Made by a program: the position numbers and the translations under genes. Shown in pieces: positions 1 through 7,110 of a stretch of 55,436 bases of DNA. The DNA comes from an uncultured Clostridia bacterium (GTDB taxonomy: Bacteria > Bacillota > Clostridia > TANB77 > CAG-508), in assembly GCA_948745425.1 (NCBI GenBank), contig CAPZDM010000002.1, positions 1 through 55,436 on the forward strand, read 5' to 3'. The number at the start of each line of letters is the position of its first letter. The first letter of the stretch is position 1. Below the pieces are notes generated by a model. The model saw only the letters and a program-made list of their open reading frames with translations, searched no databases and had not been told where the DNA came from.

Positions 1-104
1 AAAAAACTTTTTTAAATTTTTTCATTTTTCTATTGACTTTTTATAGCTGGTCATTTTTCATATATTGTTTTATATTATACAAATTCTAAAAAGAATTGTT
101 ATTT

Positions 105-175
105 GGCAAGGCATTCAAGAAAGAAATACCGGCGACGTACTTTGTGTACGTCAAGGATTTTCTTTCGATGAATAA
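105..175. repeat. Dispersed repeat, family 2 (GACGTAC hairpin)
   Basis: An inverted repeat, GACGTAC-tttgt-GTACGTC (134-152), sits inside a longer imperfectly symmetric stretch. A related copy occurs near 47385-47465, where the CGACGTAC/GTACG core is again flanked by similar T-rich arms and a TGCCT motif. It lies downstream of the response regulator gene. The remainder of positions 1-191 is AT-rich and shows no gene. Confidence 0.6.
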
Positions 176-191
176 CACAGCCAAAGGGCAA

Positions 192-872
192 TTATTTTTT
201 GAATTTTAGTATATAGCCTTGTCCTCTTTTCGTCTCTATCAATTCTTTTAGTCCTATTTCTGCTAGTTTATTTCTTAGCCTAGTGATATTTACAGTTAAG
301 GTATTATCATCAATAAAGCTTTCGGTATCCCATAGACATTCCATTATATCATCTCTTGATACTATTTTTTCTCTATTTTGAACTAAGAAATGTAGTATTT
401 TATATTCATTTTTAGTTAGTTCTACTATTTTGTCATCCTTTTCTATTGTACTTTTGGATATATTTAATATGAAGTCTTTTGCATCTATTTTTTCATTTGT
501 TTCTCCTATCCTATTAGTTCTTTTTAATAATGAACTTATTTTAGCAAGTAAAATTTGTATATTGAATGGTTTTGTTATGTAATGGTCTGCTCCATAGTTT
601 ATACAAAGTAATTCATCTATTTCATTATCCCTACTTGTAACTATTATTATAGGCATTGCTGATTTTTTTCTGATTTCTTTACATATATATTCTCCATCTG
701 CCTCTGGTAAGTTTATGTCTAATAATAATAAGTCTGGGTTTATTTTTAAAATTTTATTTATAGTATCTTTAAATTCTTTTAAACTTTGTGCTTCATATCC
801 ATTGTTGTTTAAAAATATTTCTAATTCATTTCTTAATTTCTCATCATCTTCTACTATTAATATTTTTGGCAT
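192..872 (-). CDS. OmpR/PhoB-family two-component response regulator
   Basis: A 226-residue DNA-binding response regulator. The N-terminal receiver domain (about 1-115) has the acidic pair in 'VEDD', the phospho-acceptor Asp52 in 'LLLLDINLP', the Thr/Ser switch near 79-80 ('IVTSRD') and Lys101 in 'YITKPF'. The C-terminal half (about 128-224) is a winged-helix Trans_reg_C domain, with 'LTKNEYKIL' near its start and 'RTRRGQGY'-like sequence ('ETKRGQGYILK') in the wing. A cognate sensor kinase would be expected downstream on this strand, to the left of position 1, and is not in the window. The regulon cannot be inferred. Confidence 0.93.
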   Translation of the reverse strand: MPKILIVEDDEKLRNELEIFLNNNGYEAQSLKEFKDTINKILKINPDLLLLDINLPEADGEYICKEIRKKSAMPIIIVTSRDNEIDELLCINYGADHYITKPFNIQILLAKISSLLKRTNRIGETNEKIDAKDFILNISKSTIEKDDKIVELTKNEYKILHFLVQNREKIVSRDDIMECLWDTESFIDDNTLTVNITRLRNKLAEIGLKELIETKRGQGYILKFKK

Positions 873-934
873 GTTTTATATCCTCTCTAACTCATAAAAT
901 TCTATTTAAGTTATTTTGTATTTATCTTTTGATA

Positions 935-961
935 AACGGACGCCCGAAGGGCGCCCCTACA
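935..961. repeat. Dispersed palindromic repeat, family 1
   Basis: The sequence runs CGGACGCCC-gaa-GGGCGCCCCTAC, a short GC-rich palindrome with a conserved CCCCTAC tail in otherwise AT-rich DNA. Other copies or variants are at 3074-3099, 5864-5890, 6264-6289, 9516-9540, 17691-17714, 17768-17793 and 46053-46078. The stem changes between copies with compensating bases, so the fold is kept. It resembles REP-type elements. Confidence 0.8.
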
Positions 962-1016
962 ATAACTTTATAAATCTCAATTATTTATATATTGCATTTT
1001 GTAATATTTTATAAAT

Positions 1017-2123
1017 TTACCATAATGATTTAATTGATAACATTTCTGGTATTCCTATATATACATCTTCTATATATCCTTTTTCTGCTCCTATTATAGA
1101 ATGTCTTTTTATAATTATATATGAGCCATAGTCATATATTTTTGTTCCACCATCTTTTAATATATCATCTGATATAATTCCTGCTTGTCTATCTTTTTCT
1201 GCTTGTTCTATTATTTGCTCCATTGTAATTTTTCCTGTCTTTAATGCTTCTTTTAAGTCTATTTCCTCTCCATTTATTTTAATTTTTATACTTTCTAGTC
1301 CATAGTAATATATATCATAATTATATTTCTCCTTTAACTCATCTACCGTGATTTTTTGTGTTTCCTTTTTCTCACTTGATTTTATTTCTAATAAAAAGTT
1401 GTTTTCATAATCATTTATAACTTGTACATCATTATTGTAGTAAGTAACTAATAGTTCTTCTATATTTCCTTCTACTTTTTCTTTTAATGTTATGTTAGTT
1501 CCTTCAGGTGCTTCTTCTATTTCTAGTTTTGTAAATTTGCAATTTTCATAATTTCTATCTTTTTCATTTGACCATTTGTCTCTAGTACTATCTAATATTG
1601 CTTTAAAGTTATTATTTCCTTCGAAATAAACATCTGTTATTATCATGTCTCCTTCTATGGTATAATTTATACATCTTATAAAGTCTGGTATATTATCTTT
1701 TACACTTTCTAAAAATCTATCTAATTCATCTTTGTTATACATTTTATTTCCATGAATTGATACTACACAATTATCTACTATTGCATTTATTAAACTATAT
1801 TCTTTTGGTAAATCTTTAATATTATTTGGTTTATTATTATTTTCGATTTCTATATTTGCTATAGCTCCAGTTATAAATTTATTATACATATACATTTCTG
1901 TTCTTATAATTTGTTGTGTATCATTTTTTGAAGGATAATTCTCTATTTCAACTTTATAACCTAATCCTAAATATGTAGTTGTATTATCTTGAGTTCCTTT
2001 TTTTATAACAAATACAGGAGCTTTTAAGTTTGATACATTAGTATAGTCTATAAAAAACATTACCCCTAACAAGATTATAATACAAATTATTATTCCTATA
2101 AATACTTTTAAACTTTTCTTCAT
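1017..2123 (-). CDS. Membrane-anchored protein of unknown function, partner of the sigma factor at 2146-3033
   Basis: About 368 residues. I place the start at the ATG at 2123 because AAGGTGG lies a few bases upstream; an in-frame GTG at 2132 is less likely. The N-terminus is Lys-rich, followed by one hydrophobic segment (about residues 5-25) and an extracytoplasmic region beginning with 'KAPVFVIKKG' and 'TTYLGLGYKVEIENY'. That kind of 'GLGY' motif occurs in proteins encoded next to sigma-factor genes in Clostridia, but I know of no biochemical function. The gene starts 14 bp after the sigma-factor gene on the same strand, so the two are probably one operon. It could be an anti-sigma or sensor component; this is inferred only from position. 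Confidence 0.6.
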   Translation of the reverse strand: MKKSLKVFIGIIICIIILLGVMFFIDYTNVSNLKAPVFVIKKGTQDNTTTYLGLGYKVEIENYPSKNDTQQIIRTEMYMYNKFITGAIANIEIENNNKPNNIKDLPKEYSLINAIVDNCVVSIHGNKMYNKDELDRFLESVKDNIPDFIRCINYTIEGDMIITDVYFEGNNNFKAILDSTRDKWSNEKDRNYENCKFTKLEIEEAPEGTNITLKEKVEGNIEELLVTYYNNDVQVINDYENNFLLEIKSSEKKETQKITVDELKEKYNYDIYYYGLESIKIKINGEEIDLKEALKTGKITMEQIIEQAEKDRQAGIISDDILKDGGTKIYDYGSYIIIKRHSIIGAEKGYIEDVYIGIPEMLSIKSLW

Positions 2124-2145
2124 TAATACCACCTTAACCTTTCTA

Positions 2146-3033
2146 CTATTTAGATGGTCTTTTTTTTGATTTTAGTTGGTATTTTATGAATAAAAGTGTA
2201 AAAATTATTGTTATGCATAAAAATATGGAAGAAACAACTAATATTCCTATTCCTACATAATTTAAATTGTTTACCTGTATTTGTTCTGTAACTGTGTTTT
2301 CATAAGGATTTTCTATTTCATCTTCTGTATTATTAATGGTATTTTCTGATTTCTTTGTTTCGTTTGTATCTTGTAATTTAGTATCTTCTTCCCTTTCTAC
2401 TTTATTATCTATTAATGTCTCTTGCTTTATTTCACTTCCTTTATCTTTATTAGATAATGTTTTTAATCCTATAACAAAGCTTAAAATAAATATTGCTAGA
2501 TTACTTAATAGTAATTTTAATGTATGTACACCCTTATAATATTTCCATTTTATAGTTCCAGTTGGTTTATTTAATAGTTTGGCAATTTGTTCAAATGATA
2601 AACCAGAGATTATTTTTAATGATATTATTTCTTTTTCTTTATCATCTAATTTACTGATTAGTTTATTAAATTCTTCTTTATCAATAATATTATTTATTTC
2701 ATTGTCTTTATCTTCAATTTCATAAATTGCTTCTAAATTAAAATGATTTTTCTTTTTCCTTAATAATGAAATAGCTTCGTTCTTAGTGACTGTATATATC
2801 CAACTTGCTGTGTTTTTACTTGGCAATTTTTCTTTTTCAAGTGTGTATAACTTTGAAAAAAATATTTGTACTACATCTTCTGCATCTTCTTTATTTTTAA
2901 CTATGCTAAATGCAATTCCATATATTAATTTATTATATTGTGTATATAATTTTTGAAAGGCTATATCTTTATTAACACTTTTAAGTTCTAAAAATAACTC
3001 GTTTAAATCTTCTTCATTAATCTTTGTCATCAT
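2146..3033 (-). CDS. ECF-type sigma factor with C-terminal membrane segments
   Basis: A 295-residue protein. Residues about 20-95 look like sigma-70 region 2 ('FQKLYTQYNKLIYGIAF', 'KEDAEDVVQIFF', 'TASWIYTVTKNEAISLLRKK') and about 125-172 like region 4 ('LDDKEKEIISLKI', 'SFEQIAKLLNKPTGTIK'). Unusually the chain continues for about 120 residues, with a hydrophobic helix near 175-192, a Glu/Asn/Lys-rich linker and a strong transmembrane segment near 258-285 ending in a basic tail. Typical ECF factors stop after region 4, at around 160-190 residues. The protein may be tethered to the membrane and released by proteolysis, or may fuse a sigma factor to its own sensor. The gene lies directly upstream of the membrane protein at 1017-2123. 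Confidence 0.85.
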   Translation of the reverse strand: MMTKINEEDLNELFLELKSVNKDIAFQKLYTQYNKLIYGIAFSIVKNKEDAEDVVQIFFSKLYTLEKEKLPSKNTASWIYTVTKNEAISLLRKKKNHFNLEAIYEIEDKDNEINNIIDKEEFNKLISKLDDKEKEIISLKIISGLSFEQIAKLLNKPTGTIKWKYYKGVHTLKLLLSNLAIFILSFVIGLKTLSNKDKGSEIKQETLIDNKVEREEDTKLQDTNETKKSENTINNTEDEIENPYENTVTEQIQVNNLNYVGIGILVVSSIFLCITIIFTLLFIKYQLKSKKRPSK

Positions 3034-3073
3034 TTTTTCCTTTCTTTATTATCTCATTTATGTTAGAACAAAT

Positions 3074-3099
3074 GGACAGACACAATGCCTGCCCCTACA
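3074..3099. repeat. Dispersed repeat, family 1 (divergent copy)
   Basis: GGACAGACAC-aa-TGCCTGCCCCTAC keeps the GGAC start, the hairpin and the CCCCTAC tail of family 1 but with a different stem sequence. It lies between the sigma-factor gene and the antiporter gene. Confidence 0.6.
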
Positions 3100-3137
3100 G
3101 TTAGTGAATTCTTATGAAGTGTTATAATCGATTTTTG

Positions 3138-4097
3138 TTATGTTATAAATAAAATTACCATATATATTATATATGTAATTAGATATATGAGTCCATTTAG
3201 TCTATTCATTTGATTTTTTGGTGGTATTATTGGGAATAGTGATAAAAGTATTATTCCTAATATCAATATTATCATTTCTAGGTTATATGAAAGATTATAT
3301 GAAATTGGATTTATAAGTGCTGCTACACCAATTATAAGTAGCATATTGAAAATATTTGAACCTATTATATTTCCTATTGCTATATCACTATTTCCTTTTA
3401 TTGCTGCTGTAACACTTGTTACTAATTCTGGCAGGCTTGTCCCTATTGCAAGTATTGTTAAACTAATTATTTTTTCACTTATTCCAATTTTCTCTGCAAT
3501 GATTACTGCATTATCTACTGATAAATCTCCACCAATTTTTAATCCTACTATTCCTAATGCAATATATATAATACTTTTGAAAATTGATATTTTTTCTTCT
3601 TCTGTTCTTAATTCTACAATAGTATCTTCTTTATCAAATTCCTCTCCTTTTTTTCCCATTATTATTGTATATAATATGAATATCATAAATAATATCAATA
3701 ATACTATTGCTTCTGGTTTTGATATTCCTGCTCCTGTATTACAGAATATCATAAAAATTATTGTTATTATTAAACACATTGGCATTTCTATTAGTCTTGT
3801 CTCTTTTTGAAATTTTATTGGTCTAATAATTGTTGCTAATCCTAAAATCAACAATAGGTTTGCTATATTACTTCCAATTACATTTCCCATTGACATATCA
3901 GAACGTCCTTCTAGAGCTGAGGTTAGACTTACAAATAGTTCTGGCATTGATGTTCCTATTGATACTATTGTTAACCCTATTATTATTTCAGGTATGTGAA
4001 ATTTCTTAGCTATATTGCTACTACCCTCTACTAAAAAATCTGCTCCTTTTATAAGTAATATAAAACCTATAATTATTAAAAATATCGATAAAATCAT
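3138..4097 (-). CDS. Calcium/sodium antiporter (CaCA family, YrbG-like)
   Basis: A 319-residue polytopic membrane protein with the two inverted homologous halves typical of Ca2+/cation antiporters. Each half carries an alpha-repeat signature: 'SIGTSMPELFVSL' with 'GNVIGSNIANLLLILG' in the first, and 'AIGTSLPELVTSV' with 'GNIIGSNIFNMLLIIG' in the second. A charged cytoplasmic loop ('EEFDKEDTIVELRTEEEKIS') separates them. The length matches the prokaryotic YrbG group. It probably exchanges Ca2+ for Na+ or H+ across the cytoplasmic membrane. It stands alone, with a family 1 repeat on its upstream side. Confidence 0.93.
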   Translation of the reverse strand: MILSIFLIIIGFILLIKGADFLVEGSSNIAKKFHIPEIIIGLTIVSIGTSMPELFVSLTSALEGRSDMSMGNVIGSNIANLLLILGLATIIRPIKFQKETRLIEMPMCLIITIIFMIFCNTGAGISKPEAIVLLILFMIFILYTIIMGKKGEEFDKEDTIVELRTEEEKISIFKSIIYIALGIVGLKIGGDLSVDNAVIIAEKIGISEKIISLTILAIGTSLPELVTSVTAAIKGNSDIAIGNIIGSNIFNMLLIIGVAALINPISYNLSYNLEMIILILGIILLSLFPIIPPKNQMNRLNGLIYLITYIIYMVILFIT

Positions 4098-4181
4098 CTT
4101 TTTACCTTCCTCTTTAAGTTGATGAATTATATATTATCACAAATAGGGAGATTTATCAATACAATTATTCTATTATATTAA

Positions 4182-5240
4182 TTACAGTTCACAGACTAAT
4201 TCTTGCATTAAATCATGTACTGGAACGATTTTATCAATTTTACTGACATTGCTACCACAAAAGATTAAGCCCTCTTCTACTTTTCCTTTTACAGAATTTA
4301 TTAAAGCTTTTGTAATACAATATGGACTGTTTACTATATTGCATGTTTTAATGCAATTATAACATTTATCTATTTTGCATTTTTCTGTTTCTACTTTTTT
4401 TATAAATTCATTATTTATTGCTCTTCCTGGCATTCCGACTGGACTTTTTATTATTTTTATATCCTCACTCTTAGCTTTAACATATGCTTCTTTAAATTCA
4501 ATTGAAGCATCACATTCATTTGTTGCAACAAACCTAGTTGCCATTTGTACTCCACTTGCACCTAAACTTAAAAACTTTTTTATATCTTTTGAGTCCCATA
4601 TTCCTCCTGCTGATATTACTGGAATGTTTTTATTAGTCTCTTTTTCTATTCCTTTAATATAATTTACTACTTCTTTTGTAATGTCTTCTAATTTAGGTTT
4701 TGTTTCTTCTTCCAACTCTTCTGTCTTAAAGCCTAAATGTCCCCCTGCTTCTGGTCCTTCTATTATAATCATATCTGGTACATAATTATATTTTTTTATC
4801 CAATGATTTACTATTAGCTTGCAACATCTAAATGAAGATACAATTGGAGCAATTTTTGTATTGCTTCCTTTTACATATTCTGGTAATTCTTTTGGTATTC
4901 CTGCTCCTGATATAATTAAATCTACTTTTTGTTTTACACATTCTTTTACGATTTCTACATAGTTTTTTAGAGCTACCATAACATTTACACCAATTATTTT
5001 GTCTTCTCCTGCAATTTCTCTTGCTTTTTTTATTTCTTTCCCAATTGCTCTTAAATTAGCTTCCATTGGATTTTTTTCAAAGTCATTTTCTAAATATCCA
5101 ATATCAGCAGTTGATATAATCCCTATTCCTCCTTCTTTACTAACATTTCCTGCTAAATTATGCGCCGATACTCCTACACCCATTCCTCCTTGAATAATTG
5201 GATATTTTGACTGCTTATCTCCTAATTTAATACCTTTCAT
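4182..5240 (-). CDS. Nitronate monooxygenase / FabK-type flavoprotein
   Basis: A 352-residue FMN-dependent TIM-barrel protein of the NPD (2-nitropropane dioxygenase) family. It shows the N-terminal 'PIIQGGMGVGVSAHNLAG', the barrel motif 'DLIISGAGIPKELPE', 'IIIEGPEAGGHLGFK' (His near 168) and 'VISAGGIWDSKDIKKFLSLGASGVQMATRF', the phosphate-binding part. The C-terminal region has a small Cys cluster ('CKIDKCYNCIKTCN'). Members oxidise alkyl nitronates or act as enoyl-ACP reductases; the sequence alone does not settle which. The gene is divergent from tsaE, and the shared intergenic region holds a 16-bp inverted repeat (5333-5348). Confidence 0.88.
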   Translation of the reverse strand: MKGIKLGDKQSKYPIIQGGMGVGVSAHNLAGNVSKEGGIGIISTADIGYLENDFEKNPMEANLRAIGKEIKKAREIAGEDKIIGVNVMVALKNYVEIVKECVKQKVDLIISGAGIPKELPEYVKGSNTKIAPIVSSFRCCKLIVNHWIKKYNYVPDMIIIEGPEAGGHLGFKTEELEEETKPKLEDITKEVVNYIKGIEKETNKNIPVISAGGIWDSKDIKKFLSLGASGVQMATRFVATNECDASIEFKEAYVKAKSEDIKIIKSPVGMPGRAINNEFIKKVETEKCKIDKCYNCIKTCNIVNSPYCITKALINSVKGKVEEGLIFCGSNVSKIDKIVPVHDLMQELVCEL

Positions 5241-5332
5241 TTATTAATTTCCTCCTTTTAAGTTTTAATTAAATATTCCCCAATCTAGTTTATCATACTA
5301 GATTATCATTTATGATATACGCTGTCAAACTG

Positions 5333-5348
5333 TTGACTGAACAGTCAA
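5333..5348. promoter_or_regulatory. Inverted-repeat operator candidate
   Basis: TTGACTG-aa-CAGTCAA is an inverted repeat with perfect 7-bp arms between the divergent nitronate monooxygenase and tsaE genes. The shape is typical of TetR-family operators. A second, looser symmetry (TATCATA/TATGATA) lies just to its left around 5291-5317. No TetR gene is in the neighbourhood, so the binding protein is unknown. Confidence 0.45.
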
Positions 5349-5437
5349 GTTTACTATTTATCACAAGTATTTGCTATTTTTGTTGATTTATTTAGAATTT
5401 TGCTATATAATGTCTTAGATTTAAAGAGGTGATTTTT

Positions 5438-5863
5438 TTGTATAATTTTTTATCTAAGAGCCCTAATGATACATTAGAATTTGCAAAAGATTTTGCTAAA
5501 AATTTAAAAGTTGGAGATGTTATTGTTCTTATTGGTGATTTGGGCTCTGGTAAAACCAAATTTACTGAAGGAATTCTATCTTATTTTGGAATACAAAATG
5601 AAATTTCTAGTCCTACTTTTACTATTGTTAATGAGTATAATTCTGATAATGTTAATATCTACCACTTTGATGTTTATAGATTAAAGGATTCTTCAGATTT
5701 TTATAGTATTGGTGGGGATGAATATTTTGATAAGGGTATATCTATTATTGAATGGGGCGATATTATAGAGGATGCTTTGCCTAAAAAATATACAAAAATC
5801 ACCTTTGAAAGAGATTTAGAAAATGAGAATTATAGGAATTTAGCTATCGAAAATGTTTATTAA
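5438..5863 (+). CDS. tsaE: tRNA t6A biosynthesis ATPase TsaE
   Basis: About 141 residues, the small P-loop ATPase that supports TsaB/TsaD in making N6-threonylcarbamoyladenosine on ANN-decoding tRNAs. It has a Walker A motif, 'GDLGSGKTKF', and family motifs 'ISSPTFTIVNEY', 'IYHFDVYRL' and 'SIIEWGD'. The frame opens with a GTG at 5429, but that GTG is part of a strong AGAGGTG ribosome site. The TTG at 5438, 6 bp later and in frame, is the more likely start. It is the first gene of a tsaE-tsaB-rimI cluster. Confidence 0.95.
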   Translation: MYNFLSKSPNDTLEFAKDFAKNLKVGDVIVLIGDLGSGKTKFTEGILSYFGIQNEISSPTFTIVNEYNSDNVNIYHFDVYRLKDSSDFYSIGGDEYFDKGISIIEWGDIIEDALPKKYTKITFERDLENENYRNLAIENVY

Positions 5864-5890
5864 GGACGGGCGATTAATAATCGCCCCTAT
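5864..5890. repeat. Dispersed palindromic repeat, family 1
   Basis: GGACGGGCGATT-aat-AATCGCCCCTAT directly follows the tsaE stop codon. The stem sequence differs from other copies but the base pairing is kept. It may also act as a processing or stabilising hairpin between tsaE and tsaB. Confidence 0.7.
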
Positions 5891-5943
5891 AAAGAAATTA
5901 TCTCACTAAATAAATTTTATTTTAATATACGAAAGGTTTTGAA

Positions 5944-6643
5944 ATGAAAATTTTAGCTATTGATACTGCAACTGAAGTTTGCTCTGTTGCAATTTTAGAA
6001 GATAAAAATGTTATTTTAGAAAAAACATTAGATGCTATAAATACGCATTCAGTTGCGCTTATGCCTCTTGTTGATGAGGTATTATCTAAAACTAATTTAA
6101 CTATAAACGATATTGACTTATTTGCTTGTGATAAAGGACCACGGTTCTTTTACTGGAATTAGAATAGGACTTTCTACTATTAAGGCTTTTTGCGATGTTA
6201 CAAATAAACCATGTGTTGGTGTTACTTCATTAGAGGGTTTTGCATATAAATTATTTGATATTACGGACGCCCAAAGGGCACCCCTACAATATATTTGTTC
6301 TTTAGTAAATGCTAATCATGGTAATGCTTATTGTGGTATTTTTAAATTTTACAACGGCAAATTAACTCAAACTCATGATTACTTTTTTGATTCTATTGAT
6401 AATATTTTAGAATTTGTAAATAATTTAGAAAAAAACATTTTTTTTACAGGAAATTGTAGAATAATTTTAAATGATATGATAGAATCTGATAAAATGCAAA
6501 TCAATCCTAATGTAATTATATCGGCTAAAGATATTGCAAGATGTGCTTTTGATAAATTTTGTGCAGGAGATTATGGGGATTCAAATCTTCTTACACCACT
6601 ATACTTAAAGAAATCTAGTGCAGAAAGTAATGGTATAAACTAA
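5944..6643 (+). CDS. tsaB: t6A biosynthesis protein TsaB, needing a +1 frameshift at CGG
   Basis: TsaB, the TsaD paralogue that scaffolds the t6A complex. Frame 1 starts 'MKILAIDTATEVCSVAILED' and runs to codon 66. Codon 67 is CGG (6142-6144), and the zero frame then stops five codons later. Skipping the C gives GGT and restores the invariant family motif: 'DKGP-G-SFTGIRIGLS'. The rebuilt protein is 232 residues, normal for TsaB. A family 1 repeat (6264-6289) is inserted in frame and is read as 'TDAQRAPLQ'. The stop overlaps the rimI start (TAATG), so the two are translationally coupled. Since TsaB is generally essential in bacteria, a plain knockout is unlikely. Either the ribosome shifts here or the extra C is a sequence error. 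Confidence 0.9.
6264..6289. repeat. Family 1 repeat inserted in frame inside tsaB
   Basis: ACGGACGCCC-aaa-GGGCACCCCTAC lies inside the tsaB coding region and is translated as 'TDAQRAPLQ', a stretch with no counterpart in TsaB proteins I know. Both flanks stay in frame. The CGG inside the repeat is out of frame (ACG GAC). Confidence 0.75.
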
Positions 6644-7077
6644 TGGAATTTCGTGAAATGACTTTAGAGGATTTAGATAAAATCTCTAGTAACTTAAATA
6701 ATTTTGATGATTTTTGGACAGTTGGTATTTTTAAAGATGAATTAAGTAATTCTAATTGCTACTATATTGTTGCAATAGATGATGAAGAAATTCTAGGTTT
6801 TGGTGGTATTTCTATAGTTTTAGATGAGGCTAATATAAATAATATTGCAGTTAGGATTGATAAAAGGAATAATAAAATTGGTTCTGCTATTTTAAAGAAT
6901 TTGATAAATATTTCTAAACACTTAAATTGCTCTTCTATTACTTTAGAGGTGAATGTCGAAAATGTGCATGCTATTAAATTATATGAGAATTTTGGGTTTA
7001 AAAATCTTGGAATTAGGAAAAATTATTATAAAGACGATAAAGATGCTTATATTATGGGATTAGAGATTGTGAAATAA
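6643..7077 (+). CDS. rimI: Ribosomal-protein-alanine N-acetyltransferase RimI
   Basis: A 144-residue GNAT-fold acetyltransferase. The acetyl-CoA binding region appears as 'NNIAVRIDKRNNKIGSAILKNLI' (about 68-90), and the C-terminal 'LEVNVENVHAIKLYENFGFKNLGIRKNYY' is typical of RimI, which acetylates the N-terminal Ala of ribosomal protein S18 and related substrates. The start codon overlaps the tsaB stop. tsaE-tsaB-rimI is a common order in Firmicutes; the usual fourth gene, tsaD, is not adjacent here. Confidence 0.92.
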   Translation: MEFREMTLEDLDKISSNLNNFDDFWTVGIFKDELSNSNCYYIVAIDDEEILGFGGISIVLDEANINNIAVRIDKRNNKIGSAILKNLINISKHLNCSSITLEVNVENVHAIKLYENFGFKNLGIRKNYYKDDKDAYIMGLEIVK

Positions 7078-7110
7078 AATATACATATGAATTTTAGAAA
7101 GAAGGTACTT

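Noticed and set aside
5944..6162. tsaB called as a pseudogene
   Set aside because: TsaB is generally essential, the downstream part is fully conserved and coupled to rimI, and one skipped base restores the invariant motif.
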